From Pelargonium x hortorum (lineage: Eukaryota; Streptophyta; Magnoliopsida; Geraniales; Geraniaceae), in contig JAYMTJ010000093.1 in assembly GCA_036897525.1 (NCBI GenBank), positions 1 to 33,623 on the forward strand: 33,623 nt of DNA, written 5' to 3'. Below, one piece after another: positions 22,264 through 33,475 of the stretch. Under the pieces are notes generated by a model that was not told where the DNA came from, did not search any database, and saw nothing but the letters and a program-made list of their open reading frames with translations. Position 1 is the first letter of the stretch; each line of letters starts with the position of its first letter. Both the position numbers and the translations under genes were made by a program.

Positions 22264-23437
22264 TAGGTCTTGTTTAACCAAATTTTTGCCTTTTGTACCT
22301 AATCTAATTATAGGAAGCCTTATGACAAACTCCCAAGACTAGATCTAAATATTGTATAACTCAAGAAATACCTATGTTGGTGATGTAAGCCAGGTTAATT
22401 ATCCCTTACACTACACTTGATAAGTAATTACCGAATAGTCTATAAAGAGACTGGCAAGAAATAAGCATTACATGCTTTTCTATAGTACTCACTGAGCCGC
22501 TTAGGTAGGGGCTGGTAGATGCTTTTATTATATAAAATCCCGCAAAGTCTTGTACAAAAATATGGATCTATAATAGCGCTTTGTGCATTTTGACACCTTA
22601 AAAAACTACCCTGCTATTAGATGTATTCTGGCTTCTAACAAGGAACTAAATACCTATTCGTTTACAGGAGTGGGCCTAAGGTTCAAATCGAAAGCAAGGA
22701 ATTAGAAAACACTGGCAATATCCACTATAAAATAAAAGACTGAAATGTACCCAACCTTACTGAGTAGCTAAACTACTGAGAAAAGAAAGATGGGTTTGAT
22801 AATAACTTGAGCCCCTAAGTAAAGTCTTTTTTTTACTTAACATGTATTCGTTATCGAAACTCTTTGCTTTGTATTGACTCTAAGTGTCAAAGATTTTATT
22901 CCTTAAGTTAAAGTTAAATTAGGCTTTAAGTTGCTTTATAAAGACAGGATAGAATTCATTTACAAAACTAAACTTTTCCAGTTACATTTATTTACACACA
23001 ATAAAGTTAATAAAAAGAAGTCGTCCGTTCTAGAGTAATGGATTAACGAAAGGAAACTCAGTCTAAAATAGAAAGAGTTATCTTTACCCTTTGTAAAGTC
23101 TCCTATAATCAATCTAGAAATAGCCTCAAATTAAAAGTTTTGTTTGTGACAAAGAAGTTCCTAAAACCGAGTTGCTGTTAGTTATCTAAGTAAATAAGGT
23201 ATCCCGCTTTCGGATTTAAGTTTATTAGAAATCACTGGTATTTAATATTAAATAAAAAAGGAAGAGATTCTAAAACATAGTAAAGTAAATAGGGATCCCA
23301 AGAATCCCCCATTACATACAGGTGTAGACCGAGAATAAAGGGCATTCTAGATAGTAACCCGGGCACTGGTTCTAATGAATTTGTGTTAGTTTTTAAGCGT
23401 AAGTAGGACATTCCTAATCCTATCTATACTACACTAC

Positions 23438-23452
23438 TAATAATAATAATAA
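23438..23452. repeat. TAA trinucleotide microsatellite
   Basis: About five TAA units. Similar short (AAT)n tracts occur near 7667. Confidence 0.55.
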
Positions 23453-23785
23453 ATAGGTAATATTACTCTTAAGACAGCGAATATAGTAGCTTAGGTCCAG
23501 GCGAAGACAGGGCATAGAGTTAGTATAAATACCCTTTCTTTATAAAAGAAAATCCAGGACAAAGCTTGTAATCGAAAGCGGGTAGAGCAAGAATAGTTTC
23601 TAAGAAAGAAAAGGCTTGGAACAAAGCGCTTATCAGTGCAATTAGGATCTCATTTTGTTGTTATACGAGAGCTGGTCTGAGAAATCAATTTGAGAATAAA
23701 ATAAAGTTGTTTAGTTAAAAAAATGTTTTTGGTTTAAGCCAAGGGACAGGGTCTTTTTATTATTTGTAGGTAATTTACACGAGTT

Positions 23786-23799
23786 TATCTCTAGAGATA
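23786..23799. repeat. 14-bp perfect palindrome TATCTCTAGAGATA
   Basis: Exact on both strands with no spacer. It is among the longest uninterrupted palindromes that I found. No known recognition site is implied. Confidence 0.6.
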
Positions 23800-24502
23800 T
23801 CCCTTTGCTTTGATCTTGATACGTTCGTTCTAATGCTTATGTGAATTCCCAGGGAGAGTACACAAAATTGAAATGAAAAGAGTTCCGCCAACCGAAAAGT
23901 AGAACCTTTCCTTTTATTGTAGGATCACTACAAAGATTCAAGGATAATGCCTCAACTTTTGAATTCATAGGAAGAGACTGTCAACTCCAAACAAAAAGCT
24001 ATCTTATGAATAGAAGGTTGTCTTGCTCACAAGCTCTAATAAGAACCCAGGAGCTATAACTGGTAAGAGTCTACGTTTTCTCCGGATTTTTTAGTATTAA
24101 CAATCAAAGTATAAAGGTTTTTCTACGTCAAACCATGAAATGCGGAAAGTCTAAATAATAACACCTTAGAATCAAATGCCTTTTAAGTATAACAAAGCGA
24201 GAACAAATACGGATACTATAGACGTTCTTACCCCGGATCTCAGTACTAACAACTAACAGAAGCTTTATATTGTTAACCCTATAGTAAAAGACTTTGCTTT
24301 GCCTCGACCAACATCATAGTTTGCTTTGGAGGCATTAAGAATACAAATTCAGCAGACAATTTTGGACTTTAGAATTCCTAGAATTGTGACTCTATGGGGT
24401 GGCGCCAAATTAAGCTTTTGCATTATAGTATTAGTTCTTCTAACCCTGTCTTTTTTAAGATTTGCGTTAATTTAATAAAGAATAAATATCCTTAATAATT
24501 AT

Positions 24503-24512
24503 CTCGCGCGAG
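24503..24512. repeat. CTCGCGCGAG palindrome
   Basis: A 10-bp perfect palindrome with eight G/C, set in AT-rich DNA. It has three CpG in ten bases. Confidence 0.5.
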
Positions 24513-25030
24513 TATGTCTTTTAAAGTTCCTAAACTCAGCTGTGGTTGAACATTCGGTTATTAAAGCACTGGTTGTAGGTTCGAATCGCAAGCAGCCCCC
24601 TGGGCTCTCATCTCAATTTTTCAATCAATTGAATCAAACAGGCTCCTCTGTTAGATAGAATTTTATAAACTTTTATGGTCCAGAGTTTAACTAAATTATC
24701 AATTCCAAAAAAACTTACAGTTCTCTCAAATCCAAATCCTTTTGTTATCTTCAGATTCAATGTGGGAAGGTGTTCAGAATAAAGAAAATATAAGGAGGGG
24801 TTATAAAAACTTCATTGAGTTGAAGAAAAAAACCGGACTCTTGCTTAATACTTTACTACTTTCTAGTGGATTCCTTTTTTTAGGTTGTTCCAAGAAAATG
24901 TACTTACTATTGTCTATTGTAAGTGGGGAATCTTGCTACTTTCATGATACAAAAACCTTTAGATCGTAATGGATACACTCAACCCGTTGCGGACCTCTTT
25001 AGCTTAAACCTAAAGTTAGACAAACTCCAT

Positions 25031-25067
25031 GCTATATAAGGCCTTGATTTCCAAGGTCTATATTAGC
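25031..25067. repeat. imperfect 15-bp hairpin
   Basis: The left strand (25031-25046) pairs with the right strand (25052-25067) around the loop ATTTC. The inner stem GGCCTTG/CAAGGTC has one G-T pair. Outer pairs continue through ATAT and GCT/AGC with one bulged base on each side. No T run follows. It may be an RNA structure, but no transcript is known. Confidence 0.5.
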
Positions 25068-25783
25068 ACCGCTCCTACGAAATGTCAGTGGTTTATTACT
25101 CTGCCTAAATGAAATATAACCAACTCTCACTAACTAAATATCAAGAATTTTTTTAAGAGGAGAGACCGAGGCCTTTACTTGCTGGAAAACTAAAATCTTT
25201 TCGTTTGAATGAATAAAGAATTAACGTCTTTCGAACAAGATCTGACTGAAATCTCGCAGAAAAAGCTTCTACAGTCTATCCACTTTTGTCACAAAAAAAG
25301 ACTTATGATTACAGTTAGAGCTAGAGCTCTTATCCCTGCAAAAATATATTAAATGAAAAAAGGGTCCTAATAGACTTTAAAGCTTGGTACTAAAAATTAA
25401 TACAATACTAAGGGCATTCTTTATGTAAGAAGGGTAACTACTATTGGAGAAGTAGAGTAATAAATTAAGGACCCTAAAGCAGCTTCTATAAATAGACGGA
25501 AACAAGTACTAAAAGTCTTTTTAGAACTATAATAAAAAAAAGCTAACTAAGTTAGTTTAATACGAATTGAGTTCTGCTCTGACGTCCTACCCAGGTATTG
25601 CTTTCTTATGCAGGGTATCGCAATAGGTTAAGATAAGAGGAAAAGCACTTATTATTTAATTGGAGGATAATTCTATTCTTTGGAAAGGGTGATCTATCTA
25701 GGGATGTGAGTCTTCCGATCATAAGCCTTATGCTGGTGCAAGTTAAAGCTAGGATAGTTCTATTAGAGTAGAGAGAGAGCTTG

Positions 25784-25805
25784 ATTCCGATCTAATTCTG
25801 ATCTA
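25784..25805. repeat. 11-bp tandem repeat
   Basis: ATTCCGATCTA followed directly by ATTCTGATCTA, differing at one base. It lies just after a short GA-rich tract. Confidence 0.65.
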
Positions 25806-25833
25806 AGTGGATCGACTGTAAAGGTACAAGATT

Positions 25834-25853
25834 GTATTCTTGTGTATTCTTGA
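25834..25853. repeat. 10-bp tandem repeat
   Basis: GTATTCTTGT followed directly by GTATTCTTGA, nine of ten bases alike. It lies about 30 bases after the tandem repeat at 25784, so this patch seems prone to slippage. Confidence 0.65.
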
Positions 25854-26115
25854 GAGTAGATTCCAAATTTATTTACGCTTATATAACACTATTAATGTAG
25901 CTTTGGTAGCTTAGTTGTTTGCAGCCTATTAATGGAACCTGATTCTATTTCATTTGTTGGAAGTATTTGTTTCTAAGGCACTTGTTTTATCCTTATCCTT
26001 GTGTTTGTTTTCTTTTTATTAGCGTAGCTAAAGAAAGTAAGAAGGCTGTCTACTTTGGGGGGGTTCTGTGTTCCAGTGCTGTAAAGAATTTTAGTGCAGG
26101 AGATCTAACGTAATT

Positions 26116-26130
26116 CAAATCAAATCAAAT
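26116..26130. repeat. CAAAT pentamer x3
   Basis: Three exact CAAAT units. A minor microsatellite. Confidence 0.6.
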
Positions 26131-26201
26131 GTAGGGTCTCCTAACTGGCGATAAAGAGCATTGTTAGAGTTAAAGGGGTGTTTTCCTGTAGCTTTGCCAT
26201 T

Positions 26202-26275
26202 TCGGATAAGTGGTTTAAGGCTAAGACTGGTGAAAGTAAAGCTCTAACCACTCTAGGTCAATAAGGGCTCTCCGA
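26202..26275 (+). other. nested inverted repeat with class-II-tRNA-like D-arm phrase
   Basis: TCGGA (26202-26206) pairs with TCCGA (26271-26275), and inside AGTGGTT (26209-26215) pairs with AACCACT (26246-26252). The 74-nt span is tRNA-sized, and AGTGGTTTAAGGC at 26209-26221 resembles the D-arm of tRNA-Ser and tRNA-Leu. However, no D stem, anticodon stem or T arm can be formed, and the inner pair contradicts a cloverleaf. Either a decayed tRNA or chance. Confidence 0.25.
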
Positions 26276-29200
26276 CTAATAATTGTATAACTTCCAAAAT
26301 GTACCATAGGGAAGGGAAGGCTGAGTTACACTTGCTTTAGTATATCCGTACTTACTTCTTGTTACATATGCTAGTAGAATTGGTAATTATTTAGACAGCA
26401 AATAGATTTTGATTCTTGTAAACGGCTTATATATATCTTCATTCTTTAACAGCTTTCTTAGAATGTGAAATTCTTGCAATGGATTCCTTTATATTCTTCA
26501 ACCAAGATCCCTTCCTAATCAAGGATTACTAATAACTCTCTGGGAATATCCCTTATCCATAATTACTTACAGTTGTACAAATTAAGAGTAACTATATGTG
26601 TGCATATGCCCTCTACTTAGGAACTCCTGTAACTGTGTTTTCCAAATCAAGGCGGGCTTAAAGGTGGAGCTAAAGTGGGCGTCTATATTTAGAGCGAAAA
26701 TCCGTGTTATAAGAGTATATAAATTATTCTTAAGAGTCTAGAATTATTAACAAATATGTGTATATAACGAATTTGAACTCCTAGTCGCGGCTTCAAAATT
26801 CAAAAATTTCGTAGAGTTAAGATAGACGGAAGTGATTCTTAGTTTTAATGATAAGCGCAAGCTTCGGAAATTTGCAGGTTCGGAAGGACACTTTTAGAAA
26901 AGTTATCCAAATACCAGTCCTAGGGAGACCCCTTATCCTCACATTCTAGTACGTGTCGTACAGCACGGAGCAGCCCTTTACTTTACTGGTAATCTAGAAG
27001 TTTTCTTTACTTTAGTGCCTTAAGTCACAAATTAAGACTCTTAAAACCTTTCCTTTAAAGACTCAAAACTAGAAATATACTAGAATTACTTGACGAGCTT
27101 ATCCTCGGAATAGTAAATTGAAAATACCTTACAATAGAGAAAACTTAAAGGGATATAAAAGAGTTTTCATAGTCTCCTTATACATAAGAGATACTAGGAC
27201 ACCCTGATACTAAAAAAGAATCCTTGCTATCTCTTGAGTTTCCAAGTCAGTCCTGTTCACGCTATAGTAGACCTCTAATTCGAACCTAGTTTATACTAAG
27301 CTAAGTAGAGACATACAAACCAACCCATTTACCACCAAAGCACTAATAGAAGAATTCCTTTCAAGGAACTCAATACATAAGAAGTATAACCTCTGACTCG
27401 CAATGCTTCCAACTATCTGCCCACGACCAATATCTTCTATAAATCTTATTTCAAAACTTCCGCGTACTGTGTTCTATAAAAGAGCTTTTTGTTCAATAGC
27501 CTGCTAAACAGTTTTTTTGGACTTTCTTTTATATTGCAAGTAAACAGATAGAGACATGAAGAGCTCATTATACTGGAGTGTTTCTTAATACTACGTAATA
27601 CTAACAGAATCATATGAAGACAAGTGCAAATTAACGCTTTATTTTGTATAGCAAGCGTAAGAGTTTGAGAGAGTCCCTTACCTTAATTCAAAAGCTAAAT
27701 AAAAGTAAAGTGGAAAAAAGCTAACTTATATATATATAATGAGTTTTTGGCCATTTCAAGATAGATATAGTTAAAGTTGTAATTAACTAATCTATACCTA
27801 CAGCTACTGAACAGAGGTATTCCAAAAAGGGAAAATCCTGACGAGGGGAATACTCCTAGATAACTGCAAATTTCTTTACAGAATCCTGGCATAAAAAAGC
27901 TTGATCTTCTCCTGAGACTTATACCGAGTAAAATTTCTTTAGAAAAACTTTATGTATAGAAAAAAAGGGAGCAGAAATTCTCAATAAATAAAAGCCGAGC
28001 TCTTGCCTGACTATAAGAAAGGAACGCCAAGAAATGAAATTCCTTTCCTTATTTAGCTTATTTAGTAGGGAAGAAATGCAAAGAATATACAAAAAAAAGA
28101 AACCCACATTATATATATAACATAACAGAATAAAGGCCCCTGAAGTATGCTTTTTTACTAAGTGAAGTGATAACTATTTTCTTGACTAAGTTGGGCTTTT
28201 TCAAATGGATAAAAATTAACCATTAACATGAAAGTATCCCCCTAGTTTTTCTATACATCAAAAAGAAATGCCTTGTTTTACTGAAAAAAATTCCATTAAG
28301 AAACACCTAGTTCTAGTTAGGAAACAACACTTTTTGCCGAGTTCTAAACGAAATCCTTAACCCCTAAGATAAGATAACGGACGCCCGGAGATGCAAAACC
28401 TGTTAACTTGATTCTTAGTAGCTCCTTTTAGACGCATAAAATTTCAATCTTTTGAGCTTACACCCTAATTTTACTAGAAGAGTTTAATACTAGCTCTCTT
28501 TTAATTAAGAAACTTTTTAGAGGCTCAAGAGTCCCCGGTTATGAGACGTATAACAAAACTAAGTTTATAAAAAAGGCTCCATTTATTACGGGTTCTACTA
28601 CTTAGTTAGCTTAGCGTGCCCTTTTTTAGGTGTGGCAGTTTTTAGTATTTTACATAAAAAGCGGGCAAATCCACGAAAAAATTTGACTCAGGAAAAAGGT
28701 TGTGCAATAGGAAACCTAGCATAGTATGCGTTTCTTTTTAGAATAGTCCTAGTACGGATTTCCATATCAAGAATGAAGAGTAACTCGCTAGTCTCAAAGC
28801 CCTTTATATTATAGGAGAGTCGGCCTTTTTTAGGAATAGAAAGCTTTTAATAAGCATTGGCTAATAAAGACTTTGTATAGTCAAATTTACGTTATAAGGA
28901 TACCTAGAACTATAGGTAAAATAGAAAGTGGGTAGAAGTCCTTTTTTTTGTACCCTTCCCAGGATTTCTCAGTCTCAGGGTTTTTGTAAGTAGTAAGCGC
29001 CCTCGTTTACATGAGACCCACATCTAAAAAGGAGATTGAAATTGTAGTGCGGGTCCTTAGGAAAATCCATAGTCATTTTATAGTAGTAGCCAAAATGAAA
29101 ATTCCAAAACTAACCGTAAACTAAAAACTAGGATACCCCGAAAGTTGTTAGACGCAAATTAAAGAAACCCTGCCCGGAGACTCCTTAGATTTTAGGTCTT

Positions 29201-29412
29201 TTAAATAGTTTCAAAAAGGCTCAAAGGAATTGGATTAAATCAGTGCCACAATCTAAAAAAATTCTTGCTTATATCGAGGGTTTTACCGCTTTTTTGGAAA
29301 TGCCTCAGGTTTTAGAAAGCGCTTTGTAGACACTTTGATCTGTTACCAAGAGTTCCTTATTTATACAAGGCATCTAAAATTTGTAATTACTCAAACGGGA
29401 TAAGTAAATCTA

Positions 29413-29682
29413 GTGAATACTGGTTCGAAACTCAAGTTTTCGCCCACTGGAAAACTCCTTGCCCCTAAAAAACCAATAAGGGCAGTTTCTATTATTACAA
29501 ACTCCTTACTACGGAGGTTCGGAAAGCATAAACTCTTTGAAGTTTTTTTCTGTTATACTTGTTATATCGGTTTCAGAACCATGCAGAGTTCAGAGGTAGA
29601 GTCAGCTATTTGTCAGATTATCCCGAGCAGGACTTACTTAGTAAAAAAAAGTTTCTCGGATACTACAAAGAAAAGAAGTTGA
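29413..29682 (+). other. longest open frame, 89 codons, probably not a gene
   Basis: It opens with GTG, not ATG, and is bounded upstream by TAA at 29401-29403. It ends at TGA (29680-29682). If TGA were read as tryptophan, as in many mitochondria outside land plants, it would run 17 codons further, to TAA at 29731-29733. The product would be basic, with a hydrophobic and aromatic patch in the middle and a Ser/Lys-rich end. I recognise no domain. No ribosome-binding site precedes it. The length is within what chance allows in this window, so I do not call it a gene. Confidence 0.1.
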
Positions 29683-30774
29683 CACGTGCTTCTGGCTTCT
29701 AGGATTGAATATACATACCGGGCCGCCGGCTAATCGCTTAATTAGTAAAATTTTCTATATACAAGGCGAAACCCGAGCTTTCCTTTTTTTACAGGAGAAA
29801 AGAAAGGAGGGGGCTTACCTAGTGCTAAACTACTTTATTCTATAATACATAACGTAAAGTACTAAACAGCTATCTTTTTTTTTATCTGTACTCTTAAAAG
29901 CCGTTAACTAAACGAAATTCTAAAAAGAAAATGCCGGGATATTCCTATATAACTAACCTATTTTGATAAACTCCATAGAGGGGCCAAAATATACACAGGG
30001 GTTGCCCGTTTTATTTTATTAAGAGCGCACTGCAGTTCTATCTTTGATTCAAAATGTAGCTAAGCTGTAGTACTTTTGCTAGATTTAGATAGACTCAGTA
30101 GACCTTCCTGAATAGGATTAAAGTAGCTAAAGCGGGCTTCCGTTAGACTTCTTTAAAGTGTGCCGAGTAGAATATAGGGCCCGTACAGGGAGACATGTCA
30201 TCGAACAGAATAGAAAAAAGTAAACCTAAGTCTTTATTCCTGCGAAGAACCTACCCACTTCCTTCTGGATTCGAGTTATTCGTTAGCTTAGAAATGCTTT
30301 CTATATTTAGTATTCTTAGTCTATACCCCAGATCTGGTAATTCAGAGGGTTACTATACCCTTTTTGATCAACTAGTATTAAATTGATTGACTAAGGGAAC
30401 TACAATTCTTGGTAAAGTGCTTTTTGTGGATTACTGTCAATAAAGAAATTAAGTCATATTAATAATAGTAGTTACGGAGGCCCTGCAGGATCCTATAAGG
30501 CTTTTGTAATGTAAGTATATTTACCCCTTTTAACGAATTCTCAAGTAAAACAAATAAAGCATAAAAACACCGGGAATTCATGACAAAGATACTCTTGAAC
30601 TAAAGGCTCGCATAACAAAAATCAGGGGCACTTCCTGCTCAAATCAAAAAGATTGAAAATATAGGGGTCCCTCCGCAAAGTCCGGCTAGGCTAAAATAGA
30701 ATAAGTAAAAACATACATAAGTATGGATGAAGTTATGCCTTTTTTAAGTAATAAGGAGGCCTCTTTATTAACTA

Positions 30775-30790
30775 ATATATATATATATAT
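30775..30790. repeat. AT dinucleotide microsatellite
   Basis: Eight AT units. Similar short (TA)n tracts lie near 27726-27739 and 28113. Confidence 0.7.
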
Positions 30791-30920
30791 AGATTACCAA
30801 AGCCTGTGCCTCAGTTAGATTTTTCAAAAGAGTACGTGTATAATAGGAAGTCTATACCATCAAATACAAAAATTGAATTAGAAAGGTATAAATCAAAGTC
30901 AGAAGTGTGTGAAGTGGGGA

Positions 30921-31000
30921 AGCTAAAGCCAGTCCAATTTTCGACGATAAAGGTACAGCTTGCTTAAATAGAGATTTGCTGTTGTTGTGGTGCTCTCTCT
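30921..31000 (+). repeat. ~80-bp dispersed repeat, copy A
   Basis: Shares AGCTAAAGCCAGTCCAATTT at its left with copy B (one base different) and GTTGTTGTGGTGCTCT at its right with copies B and C. Its TTAAATAGAGATTT middle matches copy C. It lacks the AGGAGTTTCCGCGTAA head found in B and C. Order and orientation of the blocks are kept, so common origin is likely. No open frame or known element is recognised in it. Confidence 0.7.
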
Positions 31001-31344
31001 TTTACTCTACTTTAGGGATTCCCCAGATAGGCATTTTTGTAGGTAGGGAGTTTTTAAGGAAGAGCTACTGAAGAGAAGAGATAAGAAATGTATTGAGTAC
31101 GAGTGTATGACTGAAAAGCAGATCTCTTAAGACTTAAGATAAGAAGGGTAGAACAAAAGTATAAAAATAAGACTGACAAAGCTCCCAAGGTTGTTTAGTT
31201 AGAGAGTAAGAGCAAGTCTAGCTTTAAGAATTCCAGGTTCCGCTAATAGAACAGAGTCTAGGGTTTATAAAAATGTTTGTTTACTGGGTAGGCTAGCCCT
31301 TTTTTAGATTTCAATTTCAGTTGTTATATTATAGAAAAGGAAGT

Positions 31345-31363
31345 CTTTCTTTCTTTCTTTCTT
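31345..31363. repeat. CTTT microsatellite
   Basis: Four CTTT units and a partial fifth. CTTT/AAAG tracts are common in plant mitochondrial intergenic DNA, a weak hint of origin. Confidence 0.7.
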
Positions 31364-31379
31364 ATAGTAACAGGTGTTT

Positions 31380-31395
31380 CAGCAAGCAAGCAAGA
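31380..31395. repeat. CAGCAAGCAAGCAAGA, copy 2
   Basis: Exact copy of the 16-base word at 20355-20370, about 11 kb away, same orientation. It follows the CTTT tract by under 20 bases. Confidence 0.45.
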
Positions 31396-32324
31396 AAGGT
31401 ATAAATCTGCAGAAGCAAGCTCAGCAAGGTATGATGGAGGGTATTGTCAGTCTGAAAGGGTTTCAGGGTTAAGAAGAGAAGGAGGAGAACCCGTATATGT
31501 ATATGTAGTACCTAGACTGTGAGTTAAGGAAACTGGTATATAAGAAAATGAGTGTTTTTTTTTGACAGCCTTTGTTGTCTTTTATTACTCTTAATTTATA
31601 GCTTATAGTTAGTTATAGTTATATGAGTTATAGATTGCTTACTTTATATCTTTATATATAGGGGATAGTTAGTACTAGAGACTATATAGATGGTATTCTT
31701 CTTAGTCTTGCAGTTAGTATCTTAGTTCTAGTCAGTATAGGGAAGGCTTTGCCGGTCTTCTCTGTTAGATTATAAGTGCGAATCTCTTCTCTCATAGTAA
31801 TAGTAGGAAACTCAAAAGAAACATAGGAGAGATTGACGCAAAAGAGGTTGGTAAATCGGCAGCCCAACAGCAAATCAAAGCCATTCTAGGTATAAACTTT
31901 GGCACGATTCTATTTCGTTTGTACTCCTTTTTCTGAGCTTTTACTGGTAGGAGATGGTTTAAGATAGATTTGCGGGTAATTGGATAACTAGAGAGTCTTT
32001 TCGAGGGTTCTAGACTCTATTTCCATTTAAAGTGGTAAACTTGTTATATAATATAAATATAAGAGATTCCTTTCTTTGTCAGGTATCAGCTTAAGAAGGT
32101 TTTGGGGAAGTATATAGTAAATCTCGATGCTAAAGACGGGCCCTTGCGAAGTAGCTAAACTAACGATAATCGGAGGATACTCTAGATAATAACATAAGCA
32201 TTATTCCGTTTCATTTCTCTTTCAATGAAAGTCTTTTCTTGAAAGTAAGTAGTTGCTTTTTATGATTTATGCCTGTTCCTTTGTTCTAGGCTTCCCAGTT
32301 TCTTATTGAATGAAAGGGTTCCTC

Positions 32325-32414
32325 CAGGAGTTTCCGCGTAAAAGCTAAAGTCAGTCCAATTTGAAATAAAGGTCTAAATTGATAAAGAGAATTTTGTTGT
32401 TGCAGTGGTGCTCT
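32325..32414 (+). repeat. ~80-90 bp dispersed repeat, copy B
   Basis: Starts with AGGAGTTTCCGCGTAA (shared exactly with copy C), continues with AGCTAAAGTCAGTCCAATTT (shared with copy A but for one base) and ends with TTGTTGCAGTGGTGCTCT (shared with C, near-identical in A). It is the only copy holding all three blocks and may be nearest the ancestral form. Confidence 0.75.
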
Positions 32415-32628
32415 AAGGATACCTAGCTTAGGGTAATAGTGTATAGGTTGTCAGGTCCCAAGATACGGTATAGCTCTCGAGAGAAGGTATTTAGGTTCAG
32501 AGTAACTCTATTTCATCCCAAAGAAGGGTTCTCGCATCTCCTATCCTATTTATTTGAATTCCCTCCCTTTTAGTCAAAAAGTAGTACTTTTGCCACTATA
32601 TGAATCCTACTTTTTAATTTCTTGCGGG

Positions 32629-32658
32629 CCTCTCCCCTAGGGAAAAGGGTTTGAGAGG
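32629..32658. repeat. GC hairpin
   Basis: CCTCTC (32629-32634) pairs with GAGAGG (32653-32658), and CCC (32635-32637) with GGG (32647-32649) across a three-base bulge. It is a nine-pair GC-rich stem, distinct from the GGG-spacer-CCC class because here the C arm comes first. Confidence 0.5.
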
Positions 32659-33405
32659 GACACTACGCGTCCTACTTTTTTCCAGTTTTTGAGGTCCCAA
32701 ATCAAGTCGTTACAGAAGAGAAACCCCTCAAATTGACTTGTCAGATTTTGACCCCCGGAAAAGTCCTCAAGTGCATTTTACTAGTATAGCTCATCTCAGA
32801 TTCTAGAAAAAGTAGGACGTCCTTACATGTAAAAGTAATAAAACGGACACTTTGCTTAACGAAACAGGTAATGTGGCAAGAGTCGGTAATAGGGTTAGTT
32901 CATTTATTGGTATTGAGTAATGAAGCCAACTCTGTAAATAAGGGGGTTTCTTGGTCTGGCTAGTCCGATATATACATGGCTTTGTGGGATCGGAACCCTT
33001 TTGAGTTACTGTATTCTGGTTTTCTAAGTTTCTAAATAAAGTGAGTAGTAGGGGTCTGTATCTGTAAAGGGGATTGCAGGTTTTAGCTATTTAGGAGTTC
33101 TTTAATTCATTTAAATTCAACGGGAGAAGCTTGATGTAATTAGAACCTTTGTCTTATTTTAAAAGTGTTCCTTATCTTCTGGTTCAGTCTCTTTTAGGTT
33201 TAGGTAAGGCTAAAGAAACGTGTTTCCAGTCTTAAGTAAAGGTTGCTTTAAAGTAAGAGGGCAGCACTATTCGATTTCCAGGAGAAAGCCCCCTTTTGTT
33301 AGTTTGAATGGGAGCTCCGGGGTATTAGCAAGGGTAGCTTAGGTTCCTTTATTCTATTCTGTCTGTTGTATTAAGGTGAAAGGTTTTTGGGTTAATAAAA
33401 AGTTG

Positions 33406-33475
33406 AGGAGTTTCCGCGTAAGGTATAGTTAGTTGAATTAAATAGAGATTTCCCTTTTGTTGCAGTGGTGCTCTC
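33406..33475 (+). repeat. ~70-bp dispersed repeat, copy C
   Basis: Starts with AGGAGTTTCCGCGTAA as in copy B, lacks the AGCTAAAG block, has TTAAATAGAGATTT as in copy A and ends with TTGTTGCAGTGGTGCTCT as in B. The following GATAGGCA...GAGTTT is also loosely matched downstream of copy A (about 31027), so the homology may extend past the right block. Confidence 0.75.

Larger units (their letters stand above)
20650..25100. other. non-coding stretch with stems, palindromes and short tandem repeats
   Basis: No gene is supported. Short open frames near 21976-22194 (minus) and 24742-24969 have unfamiliar translations. A purine-rich AAGGAGGGG word at about 24793 lies inside the latter frame, not before its start. 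The stretch holds the compound stem region 20686-20752, the tandem repeats at 20890 and 21325, the palindromes at 23786-23799 and 24503-24512, and the hairpin at 25031-25067. Confidence 0.7.
25100..30750. other. non-coding stretch, no gene seen
   Basis: No gene is supported. It contains the longest open frame of the window (29413-29682, described separately), two short tandem repeats near 25,784-25,853, a nested inverted repeat at 26,202-26,275 and several GGG-spacer-CCC clusters (26923, 30664). Around 27,300 the + strand is C-rich (16 C to 6 G in that line). The rest shows nothing to report. Confidence 0.7.

Noticed and set aside
22675-22700. AGGTTCAAATCG phrase, again T-loop-like
   Set aside because: No flanking stem and no acceptor pair.
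24541-24600. tRNA-Asn-like phrase GTTGTAGGTTCGAATC with a preceding GGTTATTAAAGC
   Set aside because: The T stem (GTAGG against CGCAA) pairs at only two of five positions and the would-be acceptor ends match over four bases. Isolated T-loop phrases occur by chance in a window of this size.
31682-31873. 63-codon minus-strand frame that I compared with a retroelement protease
   Set aside because: It lacks the active-site motif of that family and any neighbouring domain. No retroelement is supported in this window.
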